Of a DNA stretch of 64,000 nt, positions 44,782 through 52,772 are shown piece by piece. Numbering within the stretch: position 1 is the stretch's first letter; each line of letters starts with the position of its first letter. This DNA is from a virus, in IMG/VR virus record IMGVR_UViG_3300028581_000024, positions 1-64,000 of that record; one strand, written 5' to 3'. A model generated the notes under the pieces. It ran no database searches, was not told where the DNA came from, and saw nothing but the letters and a program-made list of their open reading frames with translations. Made by a program: the position numbers and the translations under genes.

Positions 44782-45533
44782 ACAGTATAGACAAATACAC
44801 TGGTGTTAACTGTATACGAAAATACCCTCTAGAATACACAACTAGTACCCTAAGATTCACGGATAAAGAGAATAATCAAAATGAACGACAACTTTTTAGT
44901 AATTATTGGCGAGAGCAAATAGATTTATACGGCCAAAAAATTGCTTATTACAGAAATACATACAGCACATTATGTGCAGATAATATATATGGTGAGCAAC
45001 CGTTATCCAAATTTGAAGACCCTAAAGAGTTTGTAATGTTGGTTAGGTTAACCGAAAACGCTCTCGTACTAAGTAAATTTGGATTTCAAAGTGATGATCA
45101 AATAACAGCTTATGTACACATAAGCTCTTTTTATGCAGTTTACCCACCAGAGGTAGAACCTAAATCTGGTGACGTCTTTAAATTAAAAGAATATGGTAGC
45201 GATAGACCTGGTGAACGTGATGGTAAGCTCTTTGAAATAACTGAGCGTGTAGATGAAGATAATTCTGCTATTAACCCGTTGATGGGTCACTATGTTTGGA
45301 TGTTAAAGGCTAAGCGATTTGATTATTCCTTCCAGCCCAATATTCCTCCAGAAAGAGGAAGTACACAAGTACAAGATAGCACACAATATGGTACGATTAG
45401 TGCTGCATTTGATAATGCAGGTACATTAACACCGCGTGGAAGTGCGTATCCTTACGATCCAAATACTGTTAGTAAGACTAAGGTATTTGATATGACGCAA
45501 AACAATACTCTTGAATACGGTGGGTACTACTAA
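44778..45533 (+). CDS. 14: Neck protein gp14
   Basis: 251 residues (T4 gp14 is 256). It completes the neck with gp13 and closes the packaged head. The order of features follows T4: Y-Y-R-N-T-Y then D-N-I-Y-G-E-Q near 65-75, F-G-F-Q-S-D-D-Q-I-T-A-Y near 100, then K-S-G-D-V-F-K-L and LFEITERV, matching the T4 segments F-S-N-F-G-M-Q-V-Q-D-E-V and E-G-D-L-I-Y-F-P-x-x-x-S-L-F-E-I. The end is disordered. It overlaps the preceding gene by 4 bases and the converging minus gene by 4 bases. It lies far from gp13. Confidence 0.85.
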   Translation: MNSIDKYTGVNCIRKYPLEYTTSTLRFTDKENNQNERQLFSNYWREQIDLYGQKIAYYRNTYSTLCADNIYGEQPLSKFEDPKEFVMLVRLTENALVLSKFGFQSDDQITAYVHISSFYAVYPPEVEPKSGDVFKLKEYGSDRPGERDGKLFEITERVDEDNSAINPLMGHYVWMLKAKRFDYSFQPNIPPERGSTQVQDSTQYGTISAAFDNAGTLTPRGSAYPYDPNTVSKTKVFDMTQNNTLEYGGYY

Positions 45534-45871
45534 GGCTTAATAATTTCTTGCAATTCGGCTTCAGGTATTTCCTCTTCGATCTCTACAACTTCATCCTTAT
45601 CAATAAACTTGGGAATACATGTTGCAATAATATCTTTCTTAAATTCCTCACGTTCAATATCTAGCAACATAGTCTCCATACGCTGCTCAATATACTTTTG
45701 AAAAGCTAATGGTTTAACCCAAAAGTCATCCGATATCATATCTGCTTTAAGTTCTGCGGCTCTACGCTCTACAACATCAATAGCCTCAATCAAGCAAAGC
45801 CACCTAGCGTACTCGTCTTTTTTTAGATTATGCGTTTTATTTCCAACAACCGTAATATTATTTTCGTTCAT
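45530..45871 (-). CDS. Small charged protein of unknown function
   Basis: 113 residues, unrecognised. Mostly helical with acidic end (EVVEIEEEIPEAELQEI). No motif can be named. A weak -35/-10 pair (TTGAAC with TACCAT) lies upstream. Its stop overlaps the converging gp14 stop by 4 bases, so no room exists for a terminator between them. Confidence 0.6.
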   Translation of the reverse strand: MNENNITVVGNKTHNLKKDEYARWLCLIEAIDVVERRAAELKADMISDDFWVKPLAFQKYIEQRMETMLLDIEREEFKKDIIATCIPKFIDKDEVVEIEEEIPEAELQEIIKP

Positions 45872-45915
45872 TTATAAATGGTATAAGAAATACTAAACCC
45901 GTTCAAGCACTTTAT

Positions 45916-46308
45916 TTAGCGCATCTTGCCGAGAACAAACCCAATAAGGGTGCTATAAAAAGTGAGGGTGTCAAACTCAACACCACTTTTATGAAGTAGC
46001 TTAAAAGTACTTCTCAATACATCGAAGGCATCTTTTATAAAGAGAGCCTTGTCTAAATTATTCTTTTCTTTTAACTGAAGTCTTAATGAAGACTCTAAAA
46101 CATCAAAAAAGTTTTCAACAAACTCTGCTGTAGTTTTGTTAATGCCTGTAGAGCTTGCAACAGCATTTTTATATATTTTATAAGGGACTTGCCCCTTTGC
46201 GAAAAAAAAGTCATTTGCTTCAGACTTAATCTTACTAAGACTCATAGGCGTATCATACCCAGAGACAGGCATAATTTGACTAGCAGGTACCTCTATATAC
46301 TCCATCAA
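45916..46308 (-). CDS. Small helical protein of unknown function
   Basis: 130 residues, unrecognised, mostly helix (ENFFDVLESSLRLQLK, DVLRSTFKLLHK). It overlaps the preceding membrane gene by 4 bases (ATGA), so it is the last member of a three-gene unit. Confidence 0.65.
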   Translation of the reverse strand: MMEYIEVPASQIMPVSGYDTPMSLSKIKSEANDFFFAKGQVPYKIYKNAVASSTGINKTTAEFVENFFDVLESSLRLQLKEKNNLDKALFIKDAFDVLRSTFKLLHKSGVEFDTLTFYSTLIGFVLGKMR

Positions 46309-46733
46309 ACTTCCTCCTTTACATTTTCAACTTGTTGTAAAAGTACTTGCGGGTCAGTAGCTACCGGTATAGTGGACAGTACTGTTTTTAATTTAACTAA
46401 AACATTAACCGTCTTATTACAACCCGGGCAGTTATATTCGTTCCGCTCATTTAACAAAATAGGGACAAAGCTTTTCACCCCACGATCGCAAGGACACGTA
46501 ACTGTTGATCCTTGCTTACTCAACTCAGCCTCTCGCTCAACTATCAATCTTTCCTCTTCTATAGCTAACTTTTTCTCTGTATAGTCTCTATAAAAATAAA
46601 AACAAACAAACTGTAGCGCAACAAAAAAACCTAATGCGCTTAGAAAGTTAACATGCAAAAAGGTAAATGGCCAAGCAAGTACACTACCGACTAGAAATGT
46701 AAGGCCGAAACTCGATAAGAGCCTAGTAAACAT
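46305..46733 (-). CDS. Membrane protein with a zinc-ribbon-like domain
   Basis: 142 residues. Two transmembrane helices cover roughly residues 7-25 and 29-48, placing it in the host inner membrane. After a charged coiled-coil segment (KKLAIEEERLIVEREAEL) comes a cytoplasmic CPC (80-82) and CPGC (102-105) pair, a plausible zinc ribbon. Unrecognised otherwise. TTGAAA, 16 bases, TATTAT and 6 bases lead to the ATG, so it is early-type and leaderless. Host membrane or takeover functions are possible. Confidence 0.7.
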   Translation of the reverse strand: MFTRLLSSFGLTFLVGSVLAWPFTFLHVNFLSALGFFVALQFVCFYFYRDYTEKKLAIEEERLIVEREAELSKQGSTVTCPCDRGVKSFVPILLNERNEYNCPGCNKTVNVLVKLKTVLSTIPVATDPQVLLQQVENVKEEV

Positions 46734-46767
46734 GTATTAATAATATACGAAGCTTACTCTTTTTCAA
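46734..46767 (-). promoter_or_regulatory. Sigma70-like promoter
   Basis: TTGAAA (46767-46762), 16-base spacer, TATTAT (46745-46740), 6 bases to the ATG at 46733. Confidence 0.65.
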
Positions 46768-47128
46768 CTATCTTATTAAGCTGTTCTGTACAAGAAAATA
46801 TAGCATCTTGTATGGCTTCCATTTTCTTGTTTAACTCTCTAATAGCTTTTATACCTTCTACATTATCTTTGACAACAGGGTTCACTAGACTATTTTGCAG
46901 TTGACGTCTAAAATCAGCACATTTCACAAAAATATCCCCAAGATAATCTAAGGCAAGTTCTAAGGGAAATGGTAGTCTTTTTGGAGCATTTGTGGTATTT
47001 CTATATCTATTAACAATATCCGCAACCGTAATAACCTCGGGCTGTAAATCACGAGTAGCTATGCCGCTTACCCATTTATTATATAATTTCTGTGAATCTT
47101 CACTTAAAACACTAGGCCTTTTGCTCAC
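46754..47128 (-). CDS. Small helical protein of unknown function
   Basis: 124 residues, unrecognised, predominantly helical with a coiled-coil-like C-terminus (GIKAIRELNKKMEAIQDAIF). It starts with GTG, 4 bases after ATTAAATA (47133-47140), without a Shine-Dalgarno. Its end overlaps the -35 element of the next gene's promoter. Confidence 0.65.
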   Translation of the reverse strand: MSKRPSVLSEDSQKLYNKWVSGIATRDLQPEVITVADIVNRYRNTTNAPKRLPFPLELALDYLGDIFVKCADFRRQLQNSLVNPVVKDNVEGIKAIRELNKKMEAIQDAIFSCTEQLNKIVEKE

Positions 47129-47132
47129 ATAT

Positions 47133-47140
47133 TATTTAAT
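47133..47140 (-). promoter_or_regulatory. Degenerate late promoter box
   Basis: ATTAAATA on the minus strand, 4 bases before the GTG at 47128; divergent from the plus-strand box at 47167. Confidence 0.45.
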
Positions 47141-47166
47141 AAAGCTCTAATATTATTATCGTAAAT

Positions 47167-47174
47167 AATAAATA
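47167..47174 (+). promoter_or_regulatory. Late promoter box
   Basis: AATAAATA, 4 bases before the ATG at 47179. Confidence 0.65.
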
Positions 47175-47178
47175 TAAT

Positions 47179-47595
47179 ATGAGTCTTTTCCAAAAGGAGT
47201 TTTTAGCCGTTCTAGAAGCAGATGAAAACCAAGCCGCACCAACAGATACTGCTGCAGCTGAGCAAGCAGCAATGCAACAGCAGCTAGATCCAACCACCGA
47301 TCCTAAGGCACTTGATGCAAATGCGCCACAAGGTGTTGATCAAGCACGTGCAGGTCATAACGCAGCACAAAAGAAAATTCTCGGTACATGGATTAAGCAA
47401 GTAGCAGATTTTGTTGAGTTTTTAAATGGTGTGAGTCCTAATAGCGTTCAATCACAACTTTTCAATAGCAGCTGCGATACACTTTTCGAGCGCATTTCTA
47501 CAAGTGAAAAGAAAAGAATTTCTCGCGTTGCTATGGAATTAAGTTCCTTTAACGAATCGTTAAAAGGCTATCTCATATCTGGTGACGAATCTTAA
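47179..47595 (+). CDS. CTS-type late head protein
   Basis: 138 residues. The N-terminus MSLFQKEFLAVLEAD matches that of the gene at 44386, and VLE|A after residue 13 fits the gp21 protease. Next is an A/Q-rich spacer (residues 15-60), then a helical domain of 75 residues (SVQSQLFNSSCDTLFERIS). No family known. It stands alone on the plus strand with its own late box, and its stop overlaps the primase stop on the other strand by 4 bases. An internal head protein is the inference. Confidence 0.75.
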   Translation: MSLFQKEFLAVLEADENQAAPTDTAAAEQAAMQQQLDPTTDPKALDANAPQGVDQARAGHNAAQKKILGTWIKQVADFVEFLNGVSPNSVQSQLFNSSCDTLFERISTSEKKRISRVAMELSSFNESLKGYLISGDES

Positions 47596-48632
47596 TTTAT
47601 TTGCGCAAGCGTAACACTACCCTTCAATCCACTATAGGTATGTTCAAGAATAAATTTCTCTGATATTTCTGTTATATTGTGCTTGATACAAACATCATTA
47701 AGATCTTTTATTTTGCCTAATTCTGTTGGCCATAGAAAGACACTGTGACCCTGCTTAAGTAAAAAAGCGGTCTTCTTTTTACTAGCTTTATCAACACGCT
47801 GATTGTCTAATATCCATATTTTGTTAAGTAGATTAAACTGACTTAATTGATTTTCTTGCTTCTGTGTGAATACTGAACCCTTGCCTTCATTAATACCGGC
47901 AACAGCCACACCGTTTTTTACGAAGCATGCATCCAAAGGACCCTCCGTAATAAAAATAGCTTTCCGCTTCACATCTACTCTATCGATACCAAACAAAGTC
48001 TTTTCACTATTTTGCTTTGAGAGGTACTTCGGCATAGGGTGTGCATTATTTTCTATCAAGGTGCGAGATTGATAGTGTACTATTTTACCATCAACGTCAT
48101 AAAAAGGAATAATCAATCTATTTTTATGAACTTTATCTGTAAGACTAACCCAGAAAGTCTCCGGTCTATTGCAGGCATTGCTAAGGCGTCTTGTAGTCAG
48201 TAACTGTAATGCTGCTTTTACATATCTATTATCTTTATGGTATTGTATTTGTATACTATCTGAGAGGTTAATACTATCTTCAGGAAGTACACTAGTAACA
48301 TTTTCAACAGCAGGCTCCTTAATATCGTGCACTAGATCTTGTGTATAATTGTCAGGGGTAGCGGAGAACTGATTGTTCTCTCGCATTATCTCAACATAGG
48401 TAAGATTAGCCACAGTCTGGATCCATCTCACAGGTCGTACACTTAAGCCGCAATTATGACAGAAGACTAAGTTCTTTTTTATAATATAATATAGACGTCG
48501 CTTCTTACCCCATGAATTGCCCTCACGACATGTAGGACAGCCACCGCTATACGACTTGGTTATCTTATTATATTTCGGATACCCAGCGTATTGGTAGAAT
48601 TTAGAAACAATATAATCTTCGTTTAGTAGCAC
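47592..48632 (-). CDS. 61: DNA primase gp61
   Basis: 346 residues (T4 gp61 is 342). It makes RNA primers and works with the gp41 helicase. The N-terminal zinc ribbon is C32-x2-C35 and C58-x2-C61. The Toprim region has ITEGPLDA (about 229-236) and IWILDNQ further on. The start is a GTG, fixed by a promoter that ends 6 bases upstream. Its 3' end overlaps the convergent CTS-type gene by 4 bases. Confidence 0.92.
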   Translation of the reverse strand: MLLNEDYIVSKFYQYAGYPKYNKITKSYSGGCPTCREGNSWGKKRRLYYIIKKNLVFCHNCGLSVRPVRWIQTVANLTYVEIMRENNQFSATPDNYTQDLVHDIKEPAVENVTSVLPEDSINLSDSIQIQYHKDNRYVKAALQLLTTRRLSNACNRPETFWVSLTDKVHKNRLIIPFYDVDGKIVHYQSRTLIENNAHPMPKYLSKQNSEKTLFGIDRVDVKRKAIFITEGPLDACFVKNGVAVAGINEGKGSVFTQKQENQLSQFNLLNKIWILDNQRVDKASKKKTAFLLKQGHSVFLWPTELGKIKDLNDVCIKHNITEISEKFILEHTYSGLKGSVTLAQIN

Positions 48633-48666
48633 TACTATAGTATAAAGGAATAATTGATAATATCAA
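48633..48666 (-). promoter_or_regulatory. Sigma70-like promoter of the primase gene
   Basis: TTGATA (48666-48661), 16-base spacer, TATACT (48644-48639), 6 bases to the GTG at 48632. Confidence 0.7.
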
Positions 48667-48669
48667 TTA

Positions 48670-48855
48670 TCAATTAGCTTCTGGCTTAATATCTTCGATA
48701 CTAACTAAACCCTTACGGATAAAGGTACCGCTGGCGGGATCAATCCAATGTGCTTCTTTATGCAATTTATTACCAACAATACGTTCAACAATTCTAGGCT
48801 CCACAGGCTGACCGCTAATCGGGCTAGCTATCTTACAAGGTCTTACGTAATCCAT
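48670..48855 (-). CDS. Small conserved-looking protein
   Basis: 61 residues, unrecognised: MDYVRPCKIASPISGQPVEP, then HWIDPASGTFIRKGLVSIED. The balance of charged and aromatic residues, tight spacing and a box AATAAATA 4 bases before the ATG (48860-48867) support a real gene. No function can be given. Confidence 0.6.
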   Translation of the reverse strand: MDYVRPCKIASPISGQPVEPRIVERIVGNKLHKEAHWIDPASGTFIRKGLVSIEDIKPEAN

Positions 48856-48858
48856 ACA

Positions 48859-49167
48859 TTATTTATTCTCAACCACTGCCTTATCAACAGATTGGGCTCG
48901 CTTCTGAGACCTAGTCTTTTTATATTGTTCTATACAAACTGTATAGATGTCAGAGGGTAGTTGCTCTACTAAGGTTAGAATTTTAGATTTAATGCTTGAT
49001 TCGAATACCTTTTTAGGTACTTCTCTAATATGCATTTTTGGTAAACTCAAAAACATATATACTTCATTTTGTTCTTCTGTATATACAAAAAACTCGCCAA
49101 TATAATCACCAGTAGTAACGGCAAAAATATCCCTCTTACGTGGCTTTGATTTATTTCGAAAGAACAT
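48859..49167 (-). CDS. Small basic protein of unknown function
   Basis: 102 residues from the ATG at 49167. The open frame extends to a TTG at 49197, which would overlap the epimerase gene by 47 bases, so the ATG is preferred. It begins MFFRNKSKPRKRD and has a beta-rich middle (VYMFLSLPKMHIREVPK) and a basic end. Unrecognised. It is translated from the same operon as the epimerase. Confidence 0.6.
   Translation of the reverse strand: MFFRNKSKPRKRDIFAVTTGDYIGEFFVYTEEQNEVYMFLSLPKMHIREVPKKVFESSIKSKILTLVEQLPSDIYTVCIEQYKKTRSQKRAQSVDKAVVENK
48860..48867 (-). promoter_or_regulatory. Late promoter box
   Basis: AATAAATA on the minus strand, 4 bases before the ATG at 48855, overlapping the end of the upstream gene. 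Confidence 0.55.
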
Positions 49168-50023
49168 TTCTTGCAAAAAGCGAAATATCTCGCTCAAGTG
49201 ATGTTATGGCTGAGGGCAATTCTAAATTATAGCTACGCAACTTTTCTGTACTTAAAACACAGTTGCTTCTATTAGCGACCGTGTTGAGTTGCTCAATATC
49301 AATAAACTGCCAATCCAGATTTACCACATCATACTTCTTTAATAAATTAGTTATTTCTTCCGCATTAAACGCTCCAGGATTGACCACGTTGATAGGACCG
49401 GACGGTATTTGTTTATAGATGTAAAGGAACTTACAAATAAATTCATTTAAATCATTCGTACTTGTTAAACTGTTTTTCATGCTTATAAGATTACTGTATT
49501 TGTAAAGCTTATTAAGATAATTTTTTGAAGCTAACGAACTGTCAAAGGGCATTCTGATACGCAAAATATAACCATAACAGTTTTGAAAAATTGTTTCACA
49601 TGCATGCTTGCTCTTACTATAAAAGCTACTTTCATTATTAAAAAGACCGAAATTAGGTTCATCTTCTTCGGTGAATTCTTTTTCATAACCGCTATAAATA
49701 CAACCGCTGCTAACTTGAATAGTTGGTATAGCAAAAGCATTACTCGACAGGACAATATTTCTCGGAACTATAACATTCCAAAACCAACACGCTTGTTTAT
49801 TTTTCTCACAAGCATCGACATTCGGAGAACCAGTATAACCTGAACAGTTGATTACTGCTTCATATTCATTCGAGTGTTCTTTTAAATATTTTTGTAGAAT
49901 TACTGGTGATGTGTAATCGAGCTGGTCTCTACTAAAAAAATCTACCTTAACATTATTGCGTAATAGTGTCTGCTCTAAACTCGTACCAATATAGCCTCTT
50001 CCCAACAATAAAATTGACTTCAT
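49151..50023 (-). CDS. NAD(P)-dependent sugar epimerase/reductase (RmlD-like)
   Basis: 290 residues, SDR fold. The nucleotide-binding GRGYIG (8-13), S-S-G-C-I-Y (105-110) and YSKSK (135-139) are the classical motifs. The family includes dTDP-4-dehydrorhamnose reductases and NDP-sugar epimerases. Phage genes of this kind usually serve glycan or nucleotide-sugar synthesis for modifying virion or host surfaces; the substrate is not predictable. It overlaps neighbours by a few bases in the replication operon. It would act with the glycosyltransferases at 55042 and at the window end. Confidence 0.85.
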   Translation of the reverse strand: MKSILLLGRGYIGTSLEQTLLRNNVKVDFFSRDQLDYTSPVILQKYLKEHSNEYEAVINCSGYTGSPNVDACEKNKQACWFWNVIVPRNIVLSSNAFAIPTIQVSSGCIYSGYEKEFTEEDEPNFGLFNNESSFYSKSKHACETIFQNCYGYILRIRMPFDSSLASKNYLNKLYKYSNLISMKNSLTSTNDLNEFICKFLYIYKQIPSGPINVVNPGAFNAEEITNLLKKYDVVNLDWQFIDIEQLNTVANRSNCVLSTEKLRSYNLELPSAITSLERDISLFARNVLSK

Positions 50024-50328
50024 TTCTCGTCAGCGCTACCCGGGTTACCTACTACATTAAAAATAAAACGATTTATAGCTGCCGATAATGCATCTGCATC
50101 CATTTGATTTTTTGCATGAATTATATTAACTGGCATACCATTAATATCATATCCTAAGACAATAAACGCGCTCAAATACTCAGAGATTAAACCAGTTAAG
50201 TTCTGAAGATTTTTAGATTTTTCATTCTTAAGTTGACCATGCTGCGCCATGTAGTCTTGTATAACAGAGCGAATGAGATCGTCAACCTGACCTTTATTCT
50301 TATGAAGATTTGAATCTGTTTGCTTCAT
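50020..50328 (-). CDS. Small helical protein of unknown function
   Basis: 102 residues from the ATG at 50328. The open frame extends to 50460 but that would overlap the upstream gene by over 110 bases and has a hydrophobic, gene-unlike start. It has a charged N-terminus, then EYLSAFIVLGYDINGMPVN and a helical end. Unrecognised. Its stop overlaps the epimerase start by 4 bases. Confidence 0.6.
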   Translation of the reverse strand: MKQTDSNLHKNKGQVDDLIRSVIQDYMAQHGQLKNEKSKNLQNLTGLISEYLSAFIVLGYDINGMPVNIIHAKNQMDADALSAAINRFIFNVVGNPGSADEK

Positions 50329-50347
50329 ATTTTTAGAGTCTTCCTTG

Positions 50348-50716
50348 TTATTTTTTTTGGGATGCTTCACTACTATATTTAGGGCGCTCAGCATAATAAG
50401 GAGAATTTTGAGGTGTATTTGCAATACCTTTACTAAGCAGATAGGAGATAATAACTTCAATGCTGTCAGTTTTAATACTGAAGTTACGAGGAATTGCTAA
50501 CCCACCATCATTCAATTCAAACATAATTTCATTCATGAAGTGTTTATTGTGGAAACATGTAATAAACAAACTAGTAGACCCCGGATTAACAAGCACTGTC
50601 CAGCGACGGGGGTCATGCTCACCGAAACCATTGAATAATTTTAACGCAATAAAACCATTATCACGTAATCTCTTCATGAAGTAACCGGGTGTTGTTATTT
50701 TATTTTTTGAGCTCAC
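50348..50716 (-). CDS. Protein of unknown function downstream of the clamp
   Basis: 122 residues, starting with GTG and overlapping the clamp stop by 4 bases. The same length as T4 RegA, which in T4 also follows the clamp and loader genes, but its sequence does not match RegA. Blocks such as TPGYFMKRLRDNGFIALKLF and SLFITCFHNKHF look folded and conserved. A regulatory or replication-associated role is only a guess from position. Confidence 0.6.
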   Translation of the reverse strand: MSSKNKITTPGYFMKRLRDNGFIALKLFNGFGEHDPRRWTVLVNPGSTSLFITCFHNKHFMNEIMFELNDGGLAIPRNFSIKTDSIEVIISYLLSKGIANTPQNSPYYAERPKYSSEASQKK

Positions 50717-51441
50717 TTGATTAAAGATGACGCTATATAGCGAGTTTTTACAGGACCGTCGAGTAGTTGAAATAATACGACCCCTAATTTTTGATTAATT
50801 TTACACTCTAACTGCTTTACTCTCACACTACTAATTATTCTTATCAATTCGAAGTTCAAGCATAAATTTGTTAATTCCTCTCCTTTGTATTCACTAAGGG
50901 GTATCGAAATACTGTCAACATTTTGACGAGCTCGATCCGTAAGGTCACCAAAGATCTTTCCTTCTTTTGAATATAGATATAATTTGTTACTCTCTGACGC
51001 AAAGGTAGACCCTCTAAGCAGTTCGATTAGTGATTTATATTGAATAACAAACTCAATTGGAAAATTTAAACTAGCTATTTTTGATACATTTACCTTGGGC
51101 GCAGTAATGATACCATCTTCAAGCAAATGATATTTAAAGCGTATCTCAGGACCGCTGTAGTTGATATTATTTTTATCTACAGTAATCGTAAAGCTATCTG
51201 TACTGATACACTCAAATGCCTTGATAACCTTTTTAATGTCTGAAATATTTAAATGAATAGGAACATCAATATTAGTATCAACTTTGTACTGTGAATGAAG
51301 TATTACTGAGGTATCAGAAGTACAAACTAGGCTTGAAAAACCTTCCCCATCCAAAGTTACGACACAACTATCATTTAGCTTGCCTAATGGCTGTAGAAAG
51401 CCATTTATAAAGAGTTTTTTATCAGGAATATTTACATTCAC
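50713..51441 (-). CDS. 45: DNA polymerase sliding clamp gp45
   Basis: 242 residues (T4 gp45 is 228). It forms the trimeric clamp that tethers the polymerase and also activates late transcription in T4. The repeated beta-alpha-beta layout is visible, with L-D-G-E-G-F-S-S-L near 30 and strands such as ITAPKVNVSKIASLNF. A GTG start is used and lies 7 bases after TATAAT. The gene overlaps the following ORF by 4 bases. Confidence 0.85.
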   Translation of the reverse strand: MNVNIPDKKLFINGFLQPLGKLNDSCVVTLDGEGFSSLVCTSDTSVILHSQYKVDTNIDVPIHLNISDIKKVIKAFECISTDSFTITVDKNNINYSGPEIRFKYHLLEDGIITAPKVNVSKIASLNFPIEFVIQYKSLIELLRGSTFASESNKLYLYSKEGKIFGDLTDRARQNVDSISIPLSEYKGEELTNLCLNFELIRIISSVRVKQLECKINQKLGVVLFQLLDGPVKTRYIASSLIK

Positions 51442-51475
51442 AAGGATTATTATATACTACAAAAACGAAAAGCAA
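51442..51475 (-). promoter_or_regulatory. Sigma70-like promoter of the clamp gene
   Basis: TTGCTT (51475-51470), 15-base spacer, TATAAT (51454-51449), 7 bases to the GTG at 51441. Confidence 0.5.
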
Positions 51476-51904
51476 TCAGGTTGTTTTAAATAAGTCAACA
51501 ATACGGTCTAACCTATCAAGAATACGATCTAACTTATCATTGATAGTGGTGGGTGTTATCGGCTTATTAAAATCAAAAACTAATTGATTTGGATCTTCAG
51601 CAGGCTGCTGTACTGTAACTGCAACTGGTGGCGCTTGTTGTGACTGTATTACAGGCTGTTGTACAACCTGGATAGGATTAAATTCAATTGTTGGTTGAAG
51701 GTTAGGCTGTTGAGGCGTTGTCTGATCTGTAGTTATTCGGAAAACATTCTGCAAATCTGTTTTAACACCAGAAATGTTCTTAGAGGACCCAACACTTTGG
51801 CGGTCGATTTGCTTGAGCTCAGCTAACGTAGTACCAAGTAATGCCATGATGGCATTCTTGCCTTCTACACTATTAGGATCAACTGCAACAAGACCGTCAG
51901 ACAT
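51476..51904 (-). CDS. Q/P-rich protein between clamp and ssDNA-binding protein
   Basis: 142 residues. The first 45 residues may be a folded helix pair; 55-110 are Q/P/V-rich and disordered. The last 18 residues form a short amphipathic helix (NDKLDRILDRLDRIVDLF). A clamp- or SSB-contacting tail is conceivable since it lies between their genes, but no match to T4 gp33 was found. It overlaps the gp32 stop by one base. Confidence 0.6.
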   Translation of the reverse strand: MSDGLVAVDPNSVEGKNAIMALLGTTLAELKQIDRQSVGSSKNISGVKTDLQNVFRITTDQTTPQQPNLQPTIEFNPIQVVQQPVIQSQQAPPVAVTVQQPAEDPNQLVFDFNKPITPTTINDKLDRILDRLDRIVDLFKTT

Positions 51905-52737
51905 TAATCAAGCCCCTCAAGCAACTTTTTAACAGTGTCATCTTCGAGAACATCTGTTGAATCGGTCGCAGAGGGGGTTGAAGCTTCAGACTTATTCGCT
52001 TTAACCGGCTTGGCATCAGTGTCAGACGCCTCCGATGAACAATAGTAATGCTCATCGAGCATCGATTTCAACTCTTCGTAACTCTTTACAGTAAAGACTG
52101 ACTCGAGATCGATAATATTTTTATAGGTATCATCAATCTTACCCTTATCTAACCCTTCAACAGCTCTAGGCATCATAAACTTACTACTAACATAAGTCGG
52201 GTAATCCCCCTGCTGCTCTACTTTAATCTTTAGATTACAGCCCTTATCGGTAAGATCAAAAATACGAGCACCGAGATCTTCAGACCCCTCACCTTCAATA
52301 GCGTCCATAATAATTTTATGGAGTTGCTTACCATAGCGTACAATCATTACCTTACCGTTATTATCTGGATTAACGGGGTCGTTTACGACATAGGCATTTA
52401 CCAGCCACTTTTCAGATCGCAAAATAGCACGGGCTTTAGTCTTCTCATCTTCTGTTCCAGTCTTAAGAGTTTTATAACGAACCTCGGCAATAGGATCACG
52501 AGCACCAAAAGACGTCGGGCTCACCGTATAAACATACTGACCGGTACAAAAACTAGTCCAGCCAAAAGTATAATAGTGAAAGAATGTCTTGGTTGGATTA
52601 CCGACATTAGGAAGTAAGCGGACAGTATATGTATTGCCTACTTCAAGTTTCAAAATATCCTTATTACGGGATACGGGGTTATTTTTAGCAAGAGCACCTT
52701 TAATGCTCTCGAACATCGAATTGGTAATTGTACTCAT
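51904..52737 (-). CDS. 32: Single-stranded DNA-binding protein gp32
   Basis: 277 residues (T4 gp32 is 301). It coats single strands during replication, recombination and repair. It has the N-terminal cooperativity region, the OB-fold core (KLEVGNTYTVRLLPNVGNPTK near 28-48) and an acidic C-tail (DVLEDDTVKKLLEGLD). The zinc ligands of T4 gp32 are not seen; a segment ending GARDPIAEVRY replaces C-P-x-C, so zinc binding is probably lost. The promoter ends 7 bases before the ATG. Confidence 0.9.
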   Translation of the reverse strand: MSTITNSMFESIKGALAKNNPVSRNKDILKLEVGNTYTVRLLPNVGNPTKTFFHYYTFGWTSFCTGQYVYTVSPTSFGARDPIAEVRYKTLKTGTEDEKTKARAILRSEKWLVNAYVVNDPVNPDNNGKVMIVRYGKQLHKIIMDAIEGEGSEDLGARIFDLTDKGCNLKIKVEQQGDYPTYVSSKFMMPRAVEGLDKGKIDDTYKNIIDLESVFTVKSYEELKSMLDEHYYCSSEASDTDAKPVKANKSEASTPSATDSTDVLEDDTVKKLLEGLD

Positions 52738-52772
52738 ATTGTTTATAATATATGATTAGTTTTTAAAATCAA
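52738..52772 (-). promoter_or_regulatory. Sigma70-like promoter of gp32
   Basis: TTGATT (52772-52767), 16-base spacer, TATTAT (52750-52745), 7 bases to the ATG. The -35 overlaps the end of the upstream gene. Confidence 0.65.

Noticed and set aside
50329-50460. Longer start for the 50020-50328 gene
   Set aside because: Would overlap the well-formed 50348-50716 gene by over 110 bases and has no ribosome site.
50348-50716. RegA translational repressor
   Set aside because: Same length and similar place as T4 RegA but the sequence does not match.
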